From positions 1-40,508 of IMG/VR virus record IMGVR_UViG_3300010370_000077: a stretch of 40,508 bases of DNA; one strand, given 5' to 3'. Under the pieces are notes generated by a model. That model worked only from the letters and a program-made list of their open reading frames with translations. It was not told where the DNA came from and searched no databases. Below are positions 17,207 through 24,136 of this stretch, piece by piece (the first letter of the stretch is position 1; every line of letters begins with the position of its first letter). A program made the translations under genes and the position numbers. The stretch comes from a virus.

Positions 17207-18763
17207 TTATTGGAGCAGCGCGTTGATCAGTTGCTCCATGCGGTCAGGAGTTAGTTCGTCGGTGGTTTCGTCCTCGACTTCGCCAGGAGATTCCTCGTCT
17301 TCGCCTTCGTCGTCCATAGATTCCAGCTCGCCGGGTTCTTCGCTAGGGAGATCGCCGATTTCCAGCGTGGGCAAAATTTCGCCTTGGTTGAGGATGGCGC
17401 GGACTTCGCCAAGCGTGATAACGCCCTTGTCGTAAAGGGCAGTGATAGCCGTGACGTCTTGGCCGATTAGGCGGTTGATGTCGAAGTCGCGGCTGATGCT
17501 TACCTCAGGCGGTTCCAGGCCGAGGTAGGCGGCGGCGAAGTTGAAGGCTTTTTGGAGGGTTTGTTCCAGGTCGAGGCTGACGGCAGCCAGCATCGAGTTG
17601 GTGTCGACGCGGTCCAGGCGGCGGGCGTCGGCAGACTCGGCGACAAACTTTTGTTGGCTCAAAGTGCTGATGCCCAAGGTGGACATCTGCTGCTGGAGTT
17701 CGCGGATTTCGTTGGATTGGGCTTCGAAGGCGCTCGACGCCGGTTCGACGTAATAGACCTTGTTGCCGGGTTGGGTGGCGATTGCGTAGTTGACGCTGAT
17801 GGCCATGTCCTTGGTTTGATCGTCCCAGCCCTCTAGGACGAGCATTGGTTGGGAGGCGATATGCAGGCTGTGAATAAGGTCCGCTTGGCGCTGGAAATGA
17901 GCCAGGTTGAGGTAGGCCACGTCGATCAGTGGCGGGCGACTGATCAGTGTGTCCACCTTGTTTGAATAGGTGGTGACGAACGGTATTTCGGGCAGGCTAT
18001 AGGTGCCGGAATCGACTAGCTCGTAGTCATTGGACTGGTTGTTCGGTTCTGCGAAGCCGGCACCAAGTGGCTTCATTTCTTGGCGTTGGCGGTAGACCTC
18101 GTAGCGGCCTTGCTCGATGACGCGGATTTGTTCGTAGGTTTTTTCGCCGAAACGGCCTTCGGGGACGATTGCGGTTTCGTGGATGCGAACTTGGGTCAAG
18201 GTGCCGTAGGCCGCGTCGCGGTCCAGGCGCCAGCCGTAGATGTTGTAAGGGTCGACCTCGACCCAGTAGGGGCGGCGGCCTAAAGCGCGTTCTTCCGCCA
18301 GGCTGCGGGCGCCAGAAGGGGCCGGAAAGTCAACCAGTGTGTGGGCTTGACCGTAGGTCAGGCTGCACAGCAGCAGGCGGCGGGCGTATTCGTCGAGGTC
18401 AGAGCCGCAGCCGTCGACGTCCTTGGCGAAAATCTCGCGCCAGTAGGGGTCGCCCTCAAGGGCGATCGGTTTGCGGAGGATTAGGCCGGCGGCAGCGCGA
18501 ATCAGACGTTGCGTATAGGGCGAGAAGACGGCGCGGTTGACTCGGCTCATGTAAGCCCGGTAGTCCTCGCGGGGTTCCAGCGGGAGGAAGGCTTCGCTGT
18601 TTTCGCGTAGGTATTCGGTGCCGCGAGTGACGGCTTTCATGACTTCCCAGCCCTTCATCATGTCCAACACGGCCGCCGTGCGGATAAAAGGGCTGTCTCC
18701 ACTGCCTTGGTAGGTCGTGGAGACGATGTGGGTTGGGAATTGGCCGGGTACTGAGTAGGTCAT
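17207..18763 (-). CDS. Portal protein (DUF4055 type)
   Basis: A 518-residue protein in portal position. Motifs include HIVSTTYQGSGDSPFIRTAA, WEVMKAVTRGTEYLRENSEAF, YTQRLIRAAAGLILRKPIAL, YGQAHTLVDFPAP, RPPLIDVAYLNLAHFQRQADLI and a C-terminal Asp/Glu-rich tail. The Y.LR..E.FLP......Y..R..RA.F pattern is that of the DUF4055 family, regarded as portals in many siphophages. Twelve copies would form the DNA channel and the docking site for the terminase. The acidic C-terminus (about 60 residues) is long for the family. Confidence 0.9.
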   Translation of the reverse strand: MTYSVPGQFPTHIVSTTYQGSGDSPFIRTAAVLDMMKGWEVMKAVTRGTEYLRENSEAFLPLEPREDYRAYMSRVNRAVFSPYTQRLIRAAAGLILRKPIALEGDPYWREIFAKDVDGCGSDLDEYARRLLLCSLTYGQAHTLVDFPAPSGARSLAEERALGRRPYWVEVDPYNIYGWRLDRDAAYGTLTQVRIHETAIVPEGRFGEKTYEQIRVIEQGRYEVYRQRQEMKPLGAGFAEPNNQSNDYELVDSGTYSLPEIPFVTTYSNKVDTLISRPPLIDVAYLNLAHFQRQADLIHSLHIASQPMLVLEGWDDQTKDMAISVNYAIATQPGNKVYYVEPASSAFEAQSNEIRELQQQMSTLGISTLSQQKFVAESADARRLDRVDTNSMLAAVSLDLEQTLQKAFNFAAAYLGLEPPEVSISRDFDINRLIGQDVTAITALYDKGVITLGEVRAILNQGEILPTLEIGDLPSEEPGELESMDDEGEDEESPGEVEDETTDELTPDRMEQLINALLQ

Positions 18764-18767
18764 TTAG

Positions 18768-19043
18768 TCACCATTTGGTGCGATCCGCCCAGTAAGCGGC
18801 CGACATCTTTCCTTTCTTGATGTTAGCCGCGTGCCTTGCTTTGAACGCCTCGCGGCGTTTACGGTCGGCTTCCGATTCCCCAGTGCGTTTGGGGGAGCCG
18901 GAAACGCCTTGTTGGCCGAAGCGGATAAGTTTTACTTTATCGCCTTCTTTTGCCAAGACTGCGTGTGACTTATCGGGGTGATTAGGGGTGCGTTTTGGTT
19001 TGTTGTAGCCGGCAAATTTTTCGCCGCGGTATTCAATCGTCAT
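18768..19043 (-). CDS. Small basic conserved phage protein, unknown function
   Basis: I place the start at ATG 19043, giving 91 residues from MTIEYRGEKFAGYNKPKRTP. A longer frame upstream only mirrors the preceding gene. Motifs KLIRFGQQGVSGSPKR and RREAFKARHAANIKKGKMSA followed by YWADRTKW recur in small phage proteins encoded next to portal or head genes. It has a pI well above 9 and may bind DNA or an acidic virion surface (inference). It overlaps the preceding gene by 11 bases and precedes the portal start by four. Confidence 0.85.
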   Translation of the reverse strand: MTIEYRGEKFAGYNKPKRTPNHPDKSHAVLAKEGDKVKLIRFGQQGVSGSPKRTGESEADRKRREAFKARHAANIKKGKMSAAYWADRTKW

Positions 19044-19233
19044 CGTCGTCCTCCTCGTCTTCGGGGTCGGCGATTGGTACCAGGATTTCGATACCGTTGG
19101 CAAGCATCGTGATGAAGCCACCGAGAGTTTCGGGTTTGGAGGGCGTTTTGAACACGAACGTGGCGTGCGTGGTGCCCTCCTCCCCGTCAATCTCGATGTG
19201 GATACAGCCGCCAGTGACGGTTTGGATCGTCAT
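19033..19233 (-). CDS. Small acidic protein, unknown function
   Basis: A 66-residue protein, MTIQTVTGGCIHIEIDGEEG, with a C-terminal run of Asp and Glu (EDEEDDDDD). It overlaps the stop of the second tail-tube paralogue by one base (TGATG at 19233) and overlaps the next gene by 11 bases. The acidic tail next to a strongly basic partner gene suggests that the two small proteins might pair; that is speculation. No family recognised. Confidence 0.75.
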   Translation of the reverse strand: MTIQTVTGGCIHIEIDGEEGTTHATFVFKTPSKPETLGGFITMLANGIEILVPIADPEDEEDDDDD

Positions 19234-19649
19234 CAGATGGCTGCAGTGATCGCGCCAGAGGTGATGAAGTTGCAGGTGATGACCTCCAGTTCGCCCACCG
19301 TGGCGGAGGTGTCCATGCTGGTGATGATGCCCGAGAAGCTGATCTTTTTGCCGCCGGTGGTATCCAAATACAGCTCGAAGGCGGCGTTGGCGTTGTCCTC
19401 GGTGGTAAGGACGTCCTGCAGGAAGGCTGCGGTTTCGTCGGCGCTGGATGCCGTGTACATCAGTTCGACGGTGCCGCTGCCGGAAATCAGGCCGCCAACG
19501 AACTCGCGGCTGGTGGAGCCGTGGTCGGTGACGTCCAGCGTGTCCTTGTTGATGGTCAGGGACCAGCTGCGGGTGGATGCCAGGGCGACTGCGGTGCTGC
19601 CGTCATTTTCGAATTTGACGGAGCCTTCCTCGCCACGAAAGAAAGCCAT
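19233..19649 (-). CDS. Tail tube protein paralogue 2
   Basis: A 138-residue protein, MAFFRGEEGSVKF, then STRSWSLTINKDTLDVTDHG, FVGGLISGSGTVELMY, FELYLDTTGGKKISFSG and GELEVITCNFITSGAITAAI. The TINKDTLDVTD..STSREFV...GSG pattern is that of siphophage major tail (tube) proteins. It aligns without gaps to the upstream paralogue with about 96 of 138 identities counted by eye. One copy may build the tube and the other a specialised ring, or they may alternate; this is inference. A CATAGACTGG element precedes its start by about 30 bases. Confidence 0.85.
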   Translation of the reverse strand: MAFFRGEEGSVKFENDGSTAVALASTRSWSLTINKDTLDVTDHGSTSREFVGGLISGSGTVELMYTASSADETAAFLQDVLTTEDNANAAFELYLDTTGGKKISFSGIITSMDTSATVGELEVITCNFITSGAITAAI

Positions 19650-19704
19650 GACTGGAGCAGGGATAACCTTTGCTCCAGTCTATGGCCTAGTTGTTGGGTT
19701 TTTA

Positions 19705-20121
19705 TCAGATAGAGGCGGTGATAGCGCCGCTACTAATGAAGTTGATGGTGATAACTTCCAGTTCGCCGACCGTGGCGCTGTAGTCGGCACTTGTGATGAT
19801 CCCGGTGAAGGTGATCTTTTTGGTGCCGCTAGTGTCCAAATACAGCTCGAATTGAGCGTCGGTTTGGTCGCGGGTGGTAAGAACGTCGTCGATGAAGTTC
19901 AGAGTTTCGCCAGCGCCGGGGGCGGTGTACATGACCTCGGCGCTGCCGCTGCCGGACAGCAGGCTGCCGATAAATTCACGGCTGGTCGAACCTTGATCGG
20001 TTACGTCCAGGGTGTCTTTGTTGATGGTGAAGCTCCAGCTGCGGGTGGACGACACCGCGGCGACGGCGCCACTGCTGTCCTTGAAGCTGATGGAGCCCTC
20101 CTCGCCGCGATAAAAAGCCAC
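19705..20121 (-). CDS. Tail tube protein paralogue 1
   Basis: A 138-residue protein with the same length and layout as the next gene: MAFYRGEEGSISF, STRSWSFTINKDTLDVTDQG, FIGSLLSGSGSAEVMY and GELEVITINFISSGAITASI. It is probably the major tail tube subunit. It lies between the large terminase and the portal, far from the tail terminator and chaperone genes where a tube gene normally sits, and no tube gene is found there. Its upstream spacer is 30 bases. Both copies have intact motifs, so neither looks like a decaying pseudogene. Confidence 0.85.
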   Translation of the reverse strand: MAFYRGEEGSISFKDSSGAVAAVSSTRSWSFTINKDTLDVTDQGSTSREFIGSLLSGSGSAEVMYTAPGAGETLNFIDDVLTTRDQTDAQFELYLDTSGTKKITFTGIITSADYSATVGELEVITINFISSGAITASI

Positions 20122-20151
20122 GGGTTATAGCCGTAAAGGGTTATTTCGAGT

Positions 20152-20334
20152 TTAGTCGATGATTTCTTCGACGAGTTCCAGGGCAGCGGCCACTTCTTTT
20201 TTGGATTTTTTGGGGGTGGCGGCGATGACGGCTTGTTTGGCCAGGAAACGGGCGCAGCGGGGGTCCCAGAGCGCGGGGTTGCGCTTGCCTTTGAGAAGCT
20301 CGATTACGTCGAGCATTTCGGCGGTGATTTCCAT
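20152..20334 (-). CDS. Small protein upstream of tube genes, unknown function
   Basis: A 60-residue protein read from ATG 20334: MEITAEMLDVIELLKGKRNP, PRCARFLAKQAVIAA, then KKSKKEVAAALELVEEIID. Predicted to be helical throughout. The start is four bases after the preceding stop, so it belongs to the same operon. A longer frame starting at 20532 is a shadow of the neighbouring gene. No family recognised. Confidence 0.75.
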   Translation of the reverse strand: MEITAEMLDVIELLKGKRNPALWDPRCARFLAKQAVIAATPKKSKKEVAAALELVEEIID

Positions 20335-20338
20335 GGGA

Positions 20339-20689
20339 TTAGCCGTGATAAGCCACGGCAATGTGCGGGTTGATGCTAGGCGTACCGGAGCTGATGGATG
20401 CGATACGCATACGGATTTTGGCGGCGGGTTTGCCGTCGTAGAAGTAGGCGTATTCCCCGTTGGAGTTGATGGTTTTACCGTTGTCGATGGTGAACCAGTT
20501 GCCGTTGCCGTTGAAGCTGCACTCCAGGGCAAGCTGGAAGTTGGCGCCGCCGGTCACACTTGCGGCAAAGGTATAGCTGGAGGATTGGGCAGGAACTTCC
20601 ATCCAGTCGTTTACGGCAGACATGGTGTTGCCGTGGTGTTCCAGCAGGTTGGTGTAGCGGTCGGTGCTGAGGATGGAGACGGCGGCCAT
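20339..20689 (-). CDS. Putative virion protein, unknown function
   Basis: A 116-residue protein: MAAVSILSTDRYTNLLEHHG, then beta-rich segments (SSYTFAASVTGGANFQLALE, GNWFTIDNGKTIN, YAYFYDGKPAAKIRMRIAS). The all-beta composition and the location beside tube genes point to a virion surface or decoration protein. I do not recognise a family. Its start is two bases after the preceding small gene's stop. Confidence 0.78.
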   Translation of the reverse strand: MAAVSILSTDRYTNLLEHHGNTMSAVNDWMEVPAQSSSYTFAASVTGGANFQLALECSFNGNGNWFTIDNGKTINSNGEYAYFYDGKPAAKIRMRIASISSGTPSINPHIAVAYHG

Positions 20690-20691
20690 GG

Positions 20692-20862
20692 TTATTTGCT
20701 CCGTTTTTTGGCGGTTTTGGCGGCGGCGCGGAAAGCAGCGGCGGTTGGGGCGCCTTTGGTGCCGGGTTTACGCATTTTTTCGCCGCTGCCGGCGGCAATG
20801 CGCTTGCGTTTGGCAGCGATGTTGGCGTAAAGGCCGGGATCGCCGGGTTTTTTGCGTGCCAT
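20692..20862 (-). CDS. Small Lys/Arg-rich protein, unknown function
   Basis: A 56-residue protein translated by eye from ATG 20862: MARKKPGDPGLYANIAAKRK, then RIAAGSGEKMRKPGTKGAPT and an alanine-lysine rich C-terminus (AKTAKKRSK). Very basic, so it probably binds nucleic acid; small basic proteins of this composition are common beside head genes in cyanophages. It starts two bases after the stop of the DUF6496 gene, which suggests coupled translation. Confidence 0.8.
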   Translation of the reverse strand: MARKKPGDPGLYANIAAKRKRIAAGSGEKMRKPGTKGAPTAAAFRAAAKTAKKRSK

Positions 20863-20864
20863 GG

Positions 20865-21044
20865 CTACTTTTTTCCTTTTTTCATGGGTTTTTTACGTGC
20901 CATGCCTGCTTCGGAGAGGGCGATGGCGATTGCCTGCTTACGGCTGGTGACTTTTTTGCCCGAGCTGGATTTCAAAGTGCCAGCGCCGTATTCGCGCATC
21001 ACTTTTTCGACCTTTTTTTGGGCCTTTGTCGGTTTCTTGGCCAT
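20865..21044 (-). CDS. DUF6496-family small basic protein
   Basis: A 59-residue protein, MAKKPTKAQKKVEKVMREYG, then GTLKSSSGKKVTSRKQAIAI and ALSEAGMARKKP. The VMREY..GTLKS.SGKKV..RKQAIAIALSEAG pattern is that of the DUF6496 family, which is common in phages and bacteria but has no known function. The C-terminal KKPMKKGKK run is strongly basic. It follows the large terminase gene; a CATAGACTGG element lies about 20 bases upstream of its start. Confidence 0.88.
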   Translation of the reverse strand: MAKKPTKAQKKVEKVMREYGAGTLKSSSGKKVTSRKQAIAIALSEAGMARKKPMKKGKK

Positions 21045-21078
21045 ATCTACAGAGCTTATGGATCCAGTCTATGGCTGA

Positions 21079-22329
21079 TTAGTACAGGCGATAAGAGGTT
21101 GTTCCAAGGACACCGTGTTTGGCGAGGTTGAATTGTTGTAGGCATAAATACCCGAAAGCGTCGAAGGCGTGGTCGACGCCTAGGTTTTTGTTGGGAAGGC
21201 CGCTTCCGGGCGTGTAAGTCAAAGTGCGGAGGGATTTGATCAGTTCTTTGCAGCGTGGGTGGATGAGGGTGCGACGTGTTCCAGTGGCATCGAGGAGGGC
21301 GGTGTTCACGGCGGTGATTTTGTCGCGGATTTTCCAGGGGGCTTTGGGGCTGGAGACGTTAAAGCCGTTGCGGCGCAAGATGTTGTGGTCGGTTAGACCC
21401 ACGCCGCTGGTTTTGCGGGCGCCGCCTGTGGGGTCCGGGCAGGCGATGACGCGGCGATCCACGCCGAAACGGCGGGTTACTTCTTCGGCAAAATCCCAGG
21501 TGGTGGCGCCACCAGTCAGCATTATTTCGTCGAAGACGTAGAGGGTGTCGTCTTTGCGGACCGCGCAGATGCCAGACATTGGGTCGACGTTGAAGTCCAC
21601 TCCAAGCAGGAGGGGGAGGACGGAAATGTCGGCGGATTCGGTGGAAATGTTGGCGTCGCTAAAGGAGACGGCGACGAGACCGCTGAGATTCTCGAAGCTC
21701 GCCTCGAATTCTTGGCGGAAGGTGCGGGCGTCGAGTTGGCTGCGGGCGGCTTCGATTTCTTCCGGGGGGACGTTGTCGCCGTCGATCGTCGTGAATTGCC
21801 ATCTGCTCCAGTCGGAGTCGCCGCTTTCGGCGTATTGCCAGAGTTCGTAGAACCAGCTGGCTGTGCCGTCGGGCGTGGAGATGAATAATGCCCAGCCTTG
21901 TTTGTCGGCCAGGGCGGGTCGGATGACTTCGAACCAGACGTCGGCAGACATGAAGGCGGCTTCGTCCATCACCACGCCAGCCAGGCTGCGGCCGCGGAGG
22001 GCCATGGCGTTTTCGGTGCCTTTTAGTTCGATCGTGCTGCCGTTGACGAGTTCCAACTTGAGGTCGGTTTCGTTTTTGCTCTTGATCCAGGCTTTGGGGA
22101 CTAGCTTTTTTAGGACTTTCCAGGCGATGTCCTTGGCCATGCGGTAGGTGGGGGCCGCGTAGAAAAAGGTTTCGCCCGGGCGTTCGATTGCTCCACGCAG
22201 GAGTTCGATGCAGGAGAGGTAGCTTTTGCCGAAACGGCGGCCGGCGACAAGCACTCTGAAACGTTTGCGGCTGTTGAAGACTTGGCCTTGGGCGTATCGG
22301 AGGGTTAGTGCGCCAGCCTCGGTGGGCAT
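21079..22329 (-). CDS. terL: Terminase large subunit
   Basis: A 416-residue DNA packaging motor. Walker A is GRRFGKS at residues 30-36 and Walker B is VVMDEA with the acidic pair at 122-123. The coupling motif is LFISTPDG at about 152-159. The C-terminal RNase H-like nuclease starts with LLGVDFNVDPMSG (about 243-255), has an EIMLTGG segment, and ends with GVDHAFDAFGYL (catalytic Asp near 393-396). All expected catalytic residues are present. It would cut and translocate concatemeric DNA into the prohead at the portal. The gene is separated from terS by about 680 bases holding two tiny genes, which is unusual. A TACTACA element abuts its ATG. Confidence 0.97.
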   Translation of the reverse strand: MPTEAGALTLRYAQGQVFNSRKRFRVLVAGRRFGKSYLSCIELLRGAIERPGETFFYAAPTYRMAKDIAWKVLKKLVPKAWIKSKNETDLKLELVNGSTIELKGTENAMALRGRSLAGVVMDEAAFMSADVWFEVIRPALADKQGWALFISTPDGTASWFYELWQYAESGDSDWSRWQFTTIDGDNVPPEEIEAARSQLDARTFRQEFEASFENLSGLVAVSFSDANISTESADISVLPLLLGVDFNVDPMSGICAVRKDDTLYVFDEIMLTGGATTWDFAEEVTRRFGVDRRVIACPDPTGGARKTSGVGLTDHNILRRNGFNVSSPKAPWKIRDKITAVNTALLDATGTRRTLIHPRCKELIKSLRTLTYTPGSGLPNKNLGVDHAFDAFGYLCLQQFNLAKHGVLGTTSYRLY

Positions 22330-22345
22330 TTTGTAGTAGACGGGT
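22330..22345 (-). promoter_or_regulatory. TACTACA element directly upstream of terL
   Basis: Minus-strand GTCTACTACAAA ends at the terL ATG. The core matches the TACTACA element found before four other genes in gene orientation. So close to the start codon it cannot be a normal -10 box for a leadered mRNA; it could mark a leaderless start or a protein-binding site. Confidence 0.35.
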
Positions 22346-22387
22346 ACCTTCTAGGGTATTACAGGATTTCGACCTCTTCCCCCCTGC

Positions 22388-22594
22388 CTAGTCGTCAAGG
22401 GTGCAGTAGGTGTTGTAGGTGTACGCCCCAAGCGGGCAAGAAGTGCCGATGCGGTTAATGGATTGCTTGCTCGGGGTAATGCTGCGGCTGGGGAAGCAGT
22501 AGCTGGATTGGACGTAATAACCCAGGGGGCAGGATGCTCCAACGCGGGTGATTGGGGGGACTGTGGTGGCGAGGATGAGGAGGCTGGCGAACAT
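22388..22594 (-). CDS. Small secreted-type protein with two cysteine repeats
   Basis: A 68-residue protein. Residues 1-16 (MFASLLILATTVPPIT) look like a short signal or membrane anchor. It is followed by two copies of a 21-26 residue unit: RVGASCPLGYYVQSSYC and RIGTSCPLGAYTYNTYC. The unit R(V/I)G(A/T)SCPLG.Y....YC has two cysteines, consistent with one disulfide per repeat outside the cytoplasm. Short proteins with CP.G.Y...YC units are known in marine picocyanobacteria, but I know of no function. It lies between terS and terL, and TCTGTACTACA stands about 12 bases upstream of the ATG. Confidence 0.8.
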   Translation of the reverse strand: MFASLLILATTVPPITRVGASCPLGYYVQSSYCFPSRSITPSKQSINRIGTSCPLGAYTYNTYCTLDD

Positions 22595-22595
22595 G

Positions 22596-22612
22596 GAGTT
22601 GTAGTACAGAAG
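22596..22612 (-). promoter_or_regulatory. TGTACTACA element upstream of the cysteine-repeat gene
   Basis: Minus strand TTCTGTACTACAACTCC lies just before the ATG at 22594. The core TGTA-C-TACA is a 9-base inverted repeat and is shared with sites at 30246 and 31349. It could be a binding site or part of a promoter. Confidence 0.5.
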
Positions 22613-22683
22613 AGCTTTTAGTTTAGCAGAGTAGAAGGAATTGGGAATGTACCAGTAGGTTCCCCACCACCCGGTACAAACGC

Positions 22684-22761
22684 ACTACTTTCGCAACTCG
22701 CCCCCCTATTGCGAGTAGTACGCCTGTTCGCCCCGAGAAAGTTTGTAATTTTTCGGGGCGA
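22684..22761. repeat. Two adjacent stem-loops in the terS-terL gap
   Basis: ACTCGC (22696-22701) pairs with GCGAGT (22711-22716), flanked by ACTACT/AGTAGT. Next to it TCGCCCCGA (22728-22736) pairs perfectly with TCGGGGCGA (22753-22761), extended by GAAA/TTTT. The second stem lies 16 bases beyond the stop of the tiny lipoprotein gene but has no uridine run, so it is not a standard terminator. Confidence 0.7.
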
Positions 22762-22776
22762 GAACGAGAACGGTTA

Positions 22777-22893
22777 TCAAACCCGCAGCGGTACAGCAAC
22801 GCCAGCGGCTGCGGCCAGTAGGGCAAGGGTGAGCGGTGGAGCGGTGCAGGATCCAGCCAGGACTAGGAGCAGGACAGCGGCGGCGGTTCGCAT
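22777..22893 (-). CDS. Tiny lipoprotein-type peptide (38 residues)
   Basis: Translated by eye from ATG 22893: MRTAAAVLLLVLAGSCTAPP, then LTLALLAAAAGVAVPLRV and TGA at 22777. Residues 1-15 form a lipoprotein signal peptide, and LAGSC is a good lipobox, which would give a mature peptide of about 23 residues starting at Cys16. Outer-membrane spanin lipoproteins (Rz1 type) are short and proline-rich, but this one is hydrophobic and lies far from the lysis genes. A role in superinfection exclusion or envelope change is possible. The ribosome site is weak, so expression is uncertain. Confidence 0.55.
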   Translation of the reverse strand: MRTAAAVLLLVLAGSCTAPPLTLALLAAAAGVAVPLRV

Positions 22894-22981
22894 GGGGTAG
22901 GTGGGTTGCCTTACCCTGTAACAATACAGCCAGCGGTGGCCGCGGCTAGGCGGTTTGCGCCAGTTTGCAAGCTGTCTACTG

Positions 22982-23013
22982 TCTCAACCTAAGGCAGCCG
23001 ATCTCAACCTAAG
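22982..23013. repeat. Direct repeat at the terS stop
   Basis: TCTCAACCTAAG occurs at 22982-22993 and again at 23002-23013, a period of 20 bases, with the second copy covering the terS stop codon. Confidence 0.8.
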
Positions 23014-23476
23014 ACTCGCCGCGCTTGTCTTCCACCACGATCGACAGCTGCGGCGCAGCGGCGGCCAGCTGTTCCGGTGCAGCCTCCCCGATCACCGCGC
23101 CCATGTCTTTGAGCAGCATCGCCACCGTCTGCAGCTGGCCCTTCCTGAGGGCTTTCTGAACCGTAGCTAGGCGCAGTGCCTGTATTTGGTTAAGCAGATT
23201 CTCGCGGGTCTCAATTTGCTCCGTCTTAAGAATCTGCATGGCCGCGGCGTAGTCCCTTCCGGCCGTAACCTCAGACACAGAAAAGCGATCCATCACTTTC
23301 TGCAGGACTTGGCGCCTAGTCCCACCCTCCAGCATCGCCGCATAGGCGAAGTTCATCCGCTCATCCATCCGAACTTGCGAACCCTTGCCACCACGCCACC
23401 GTTTGGTGGGATCGTTGGCCACCGTCAGGGGTTCTTTGTTTACATCCTGGCCGGTGGAATCCTCCACGGTTAGCAT
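23009..23476 (-). CDS. terS: Terminase small subunit
   Basis: About 155 residues from ATG 23476; a GTG at 23479 just before it is an alternative. The N-terminal part (KRWRGGKGSQVRMDERMN, then AYAAMLEGGTRRQVLQKV and FSVSEVTAGRDYAAAM) looks like a helix-turn-helix DNA-recognition domain. It is followed by helices for oligomerisation (ETRENLLNQIQALRLATVQK) and a C-terminal tail (LSIVVEDKRGES) that would contact TerL. Position upstream of terL, size and domain order support the call. It would recognise the packaging start site, possibly the inverted repeat at its own 5' end. No terminator separates it from the late operon. Confidence 0.85.
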   Translation of the reverse strand: MLTVEDSTGQDVNKEPLTVANDPTKRWRGGKGSQVRMDERMNFAYAAMLEGGTRRQVLQKVMDRFSVSEVTAGRDYAAAMQILKTEQIETRENLLNQIQALRLATVQKALRKGQLQTVAMLLKDMGAVIGEAAPEQLAAAAPQLSIVVEDKRGES

Positions 23477-23503
23477 CACAAACGTTCTGCGCTCATGCTA
23501 ACC
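23468..23503. repeat. 9-base inverted repeat over the terS start
   Basis: GGTTAGCAT (23468-23476) and ATGCTAACC (23495-23503) are perfect inverted copies separated by 18 bases. The left arm contains the terS ATG. This is a candidate operator or packaging recognition site; small terminases often bind near their own gene. Confidence 0.75.
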
Positions 23504-23513
23504 TCTGGCGCCC

Positions 23514-23540
23514 ATAAAAAAGCACCGCGGAAGCGGTGCC
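23514..23540 (-). terminator. Rho-independent terminator of the three-gene leftward operon
   Basis: Minus strand GCACCGC pairs with GCGGTGC around a four-base loop (arms 23539-23533 and 23528-23522), then TTTTTTA. It lies 23 bases after the stop at 23563 and just before the terS region, so terS needs its own promoter. Confidence 0.9.
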
Positions 23541-23562
23541 GTTGGGTTTGTGGTTGCGCCAG

Positions 23563-23811
23563 TCAAGCCGGGGGAAGCTGCGGCAGGAAGGGCCACCGTG
23601 CCACGCGCCTAGCTTCTGTCAGTGTCCGGCAAGCGGTGCGGACGTGCACAGCACCAATGCCGGCCTCGCGGTTAAGCCAGCCGCCGACGTGGTAGGCGCA
23701 GTCTTGCCACCAAACCACCAAGCCGGTTCGCTTGTCGGTTTCGATGTATCCGCACCGGAAGCCGTAAGGGGTAAGGGTGCCAGAAGCCGTGAACATAGAG
23801 GAGGCTGCCAT
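23563..23811 (-). CDS. Unknown protein, third gene of leftward operon
   Basis: An 82-residue protein: MAASSMFTASGTLTPYGFRC, GLVVWWQDCAYHVGGWLNRE, VRTACRTLTEARRVARWPFL. The pattern suggests a compact alpha/beta domain with an internal helix rich in Arg and Ala. Four cysteines are present, but no zinc motif is clear. It starts three bases after the stop of the preceding gene and is followed by a terminator. No family recognised. Confidence 0.72.
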   Translation of the reverse strand: MAASSMFTASGTLTPYGFRCGYIETDKRTGLVVWWQDCAYHVGGWLNREAGIGAVHVRTACRTLTEARRVARWPFLPQLPPA

Positions 23812-23814
23812 TGC

Positions 23815-24081
23815 TCAGAACCCCACGCAATAGGTATCGGCGTCGATGCTGTGACAGCTGACGGGGGCCCAGTCAACGCCAGCCTTAACGCAGGCGGTCA
23901 AAGCTGCGGAGATGGGGCCATCCTGAAACGGAACGGATCCACGCCAAACCGTTTCGCGGTCGCGGCGGATGCTGGCAATCCAGCGGGAACCGCGGCTGTT
24001 GGTTGGGCCGTGGTATTTAACGACAGCGCAGGCGGTGGAACCGCTGACGTGGGTTCCTGTCCAGTGGAATTCTTGGGCCAT
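23815..24081 (-). CDS. Unknown protein, second gene of leftward operon
   Basis: I place the start at ATG 24081 (88 residues, MAQEFHWTGTHVSGSTACAV ... SRWIASIRRDRETVWRGSVP ... CVKAGVDWAPVSCHSIDADT). A longer reading from 24129 would run through the promoter-like GTGCTACTG element, so the shorter start is preferred. Composition suggests a small soluble beta-rich protein. No family recognised. Confidence 0.7.
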   Translation of the reverse strand: MAQEFHWTGTHVSGSTACAVVKYHGPTNSRGSRWIASIRRDRETVWRGSVPFQDGPISAALTACVKAGVDWAPVSCHSIDADTYCVGF

Positions 24082-24136
24082 GGGGTGAGCCTTAGGGTTG
24101 GGGTCTCGTGAAATACAGTAGCACGGCAACAGCCGC

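Noticed and set aside
19165-20130. A 321-codon + strand frame opposite the two tail tube genes
   Set aside because: It exists only because both tube paralogues avoid certain codons; no domain or ribosome site is visible.
22351-22542. A second minus strand frame overlapping the cysteine-repeat gene
   Set aside because: The other frame (22594-22388) has a signal-like start and two matching cysteine repeats; this one has random composition.
23536-24111. A 191-codon + strand frame across the leftward three-gene operon
   Set aside because: It begins in the terminator of that operon and has shadow-like composition. The leftward genes have proper spacing and an end terminator.
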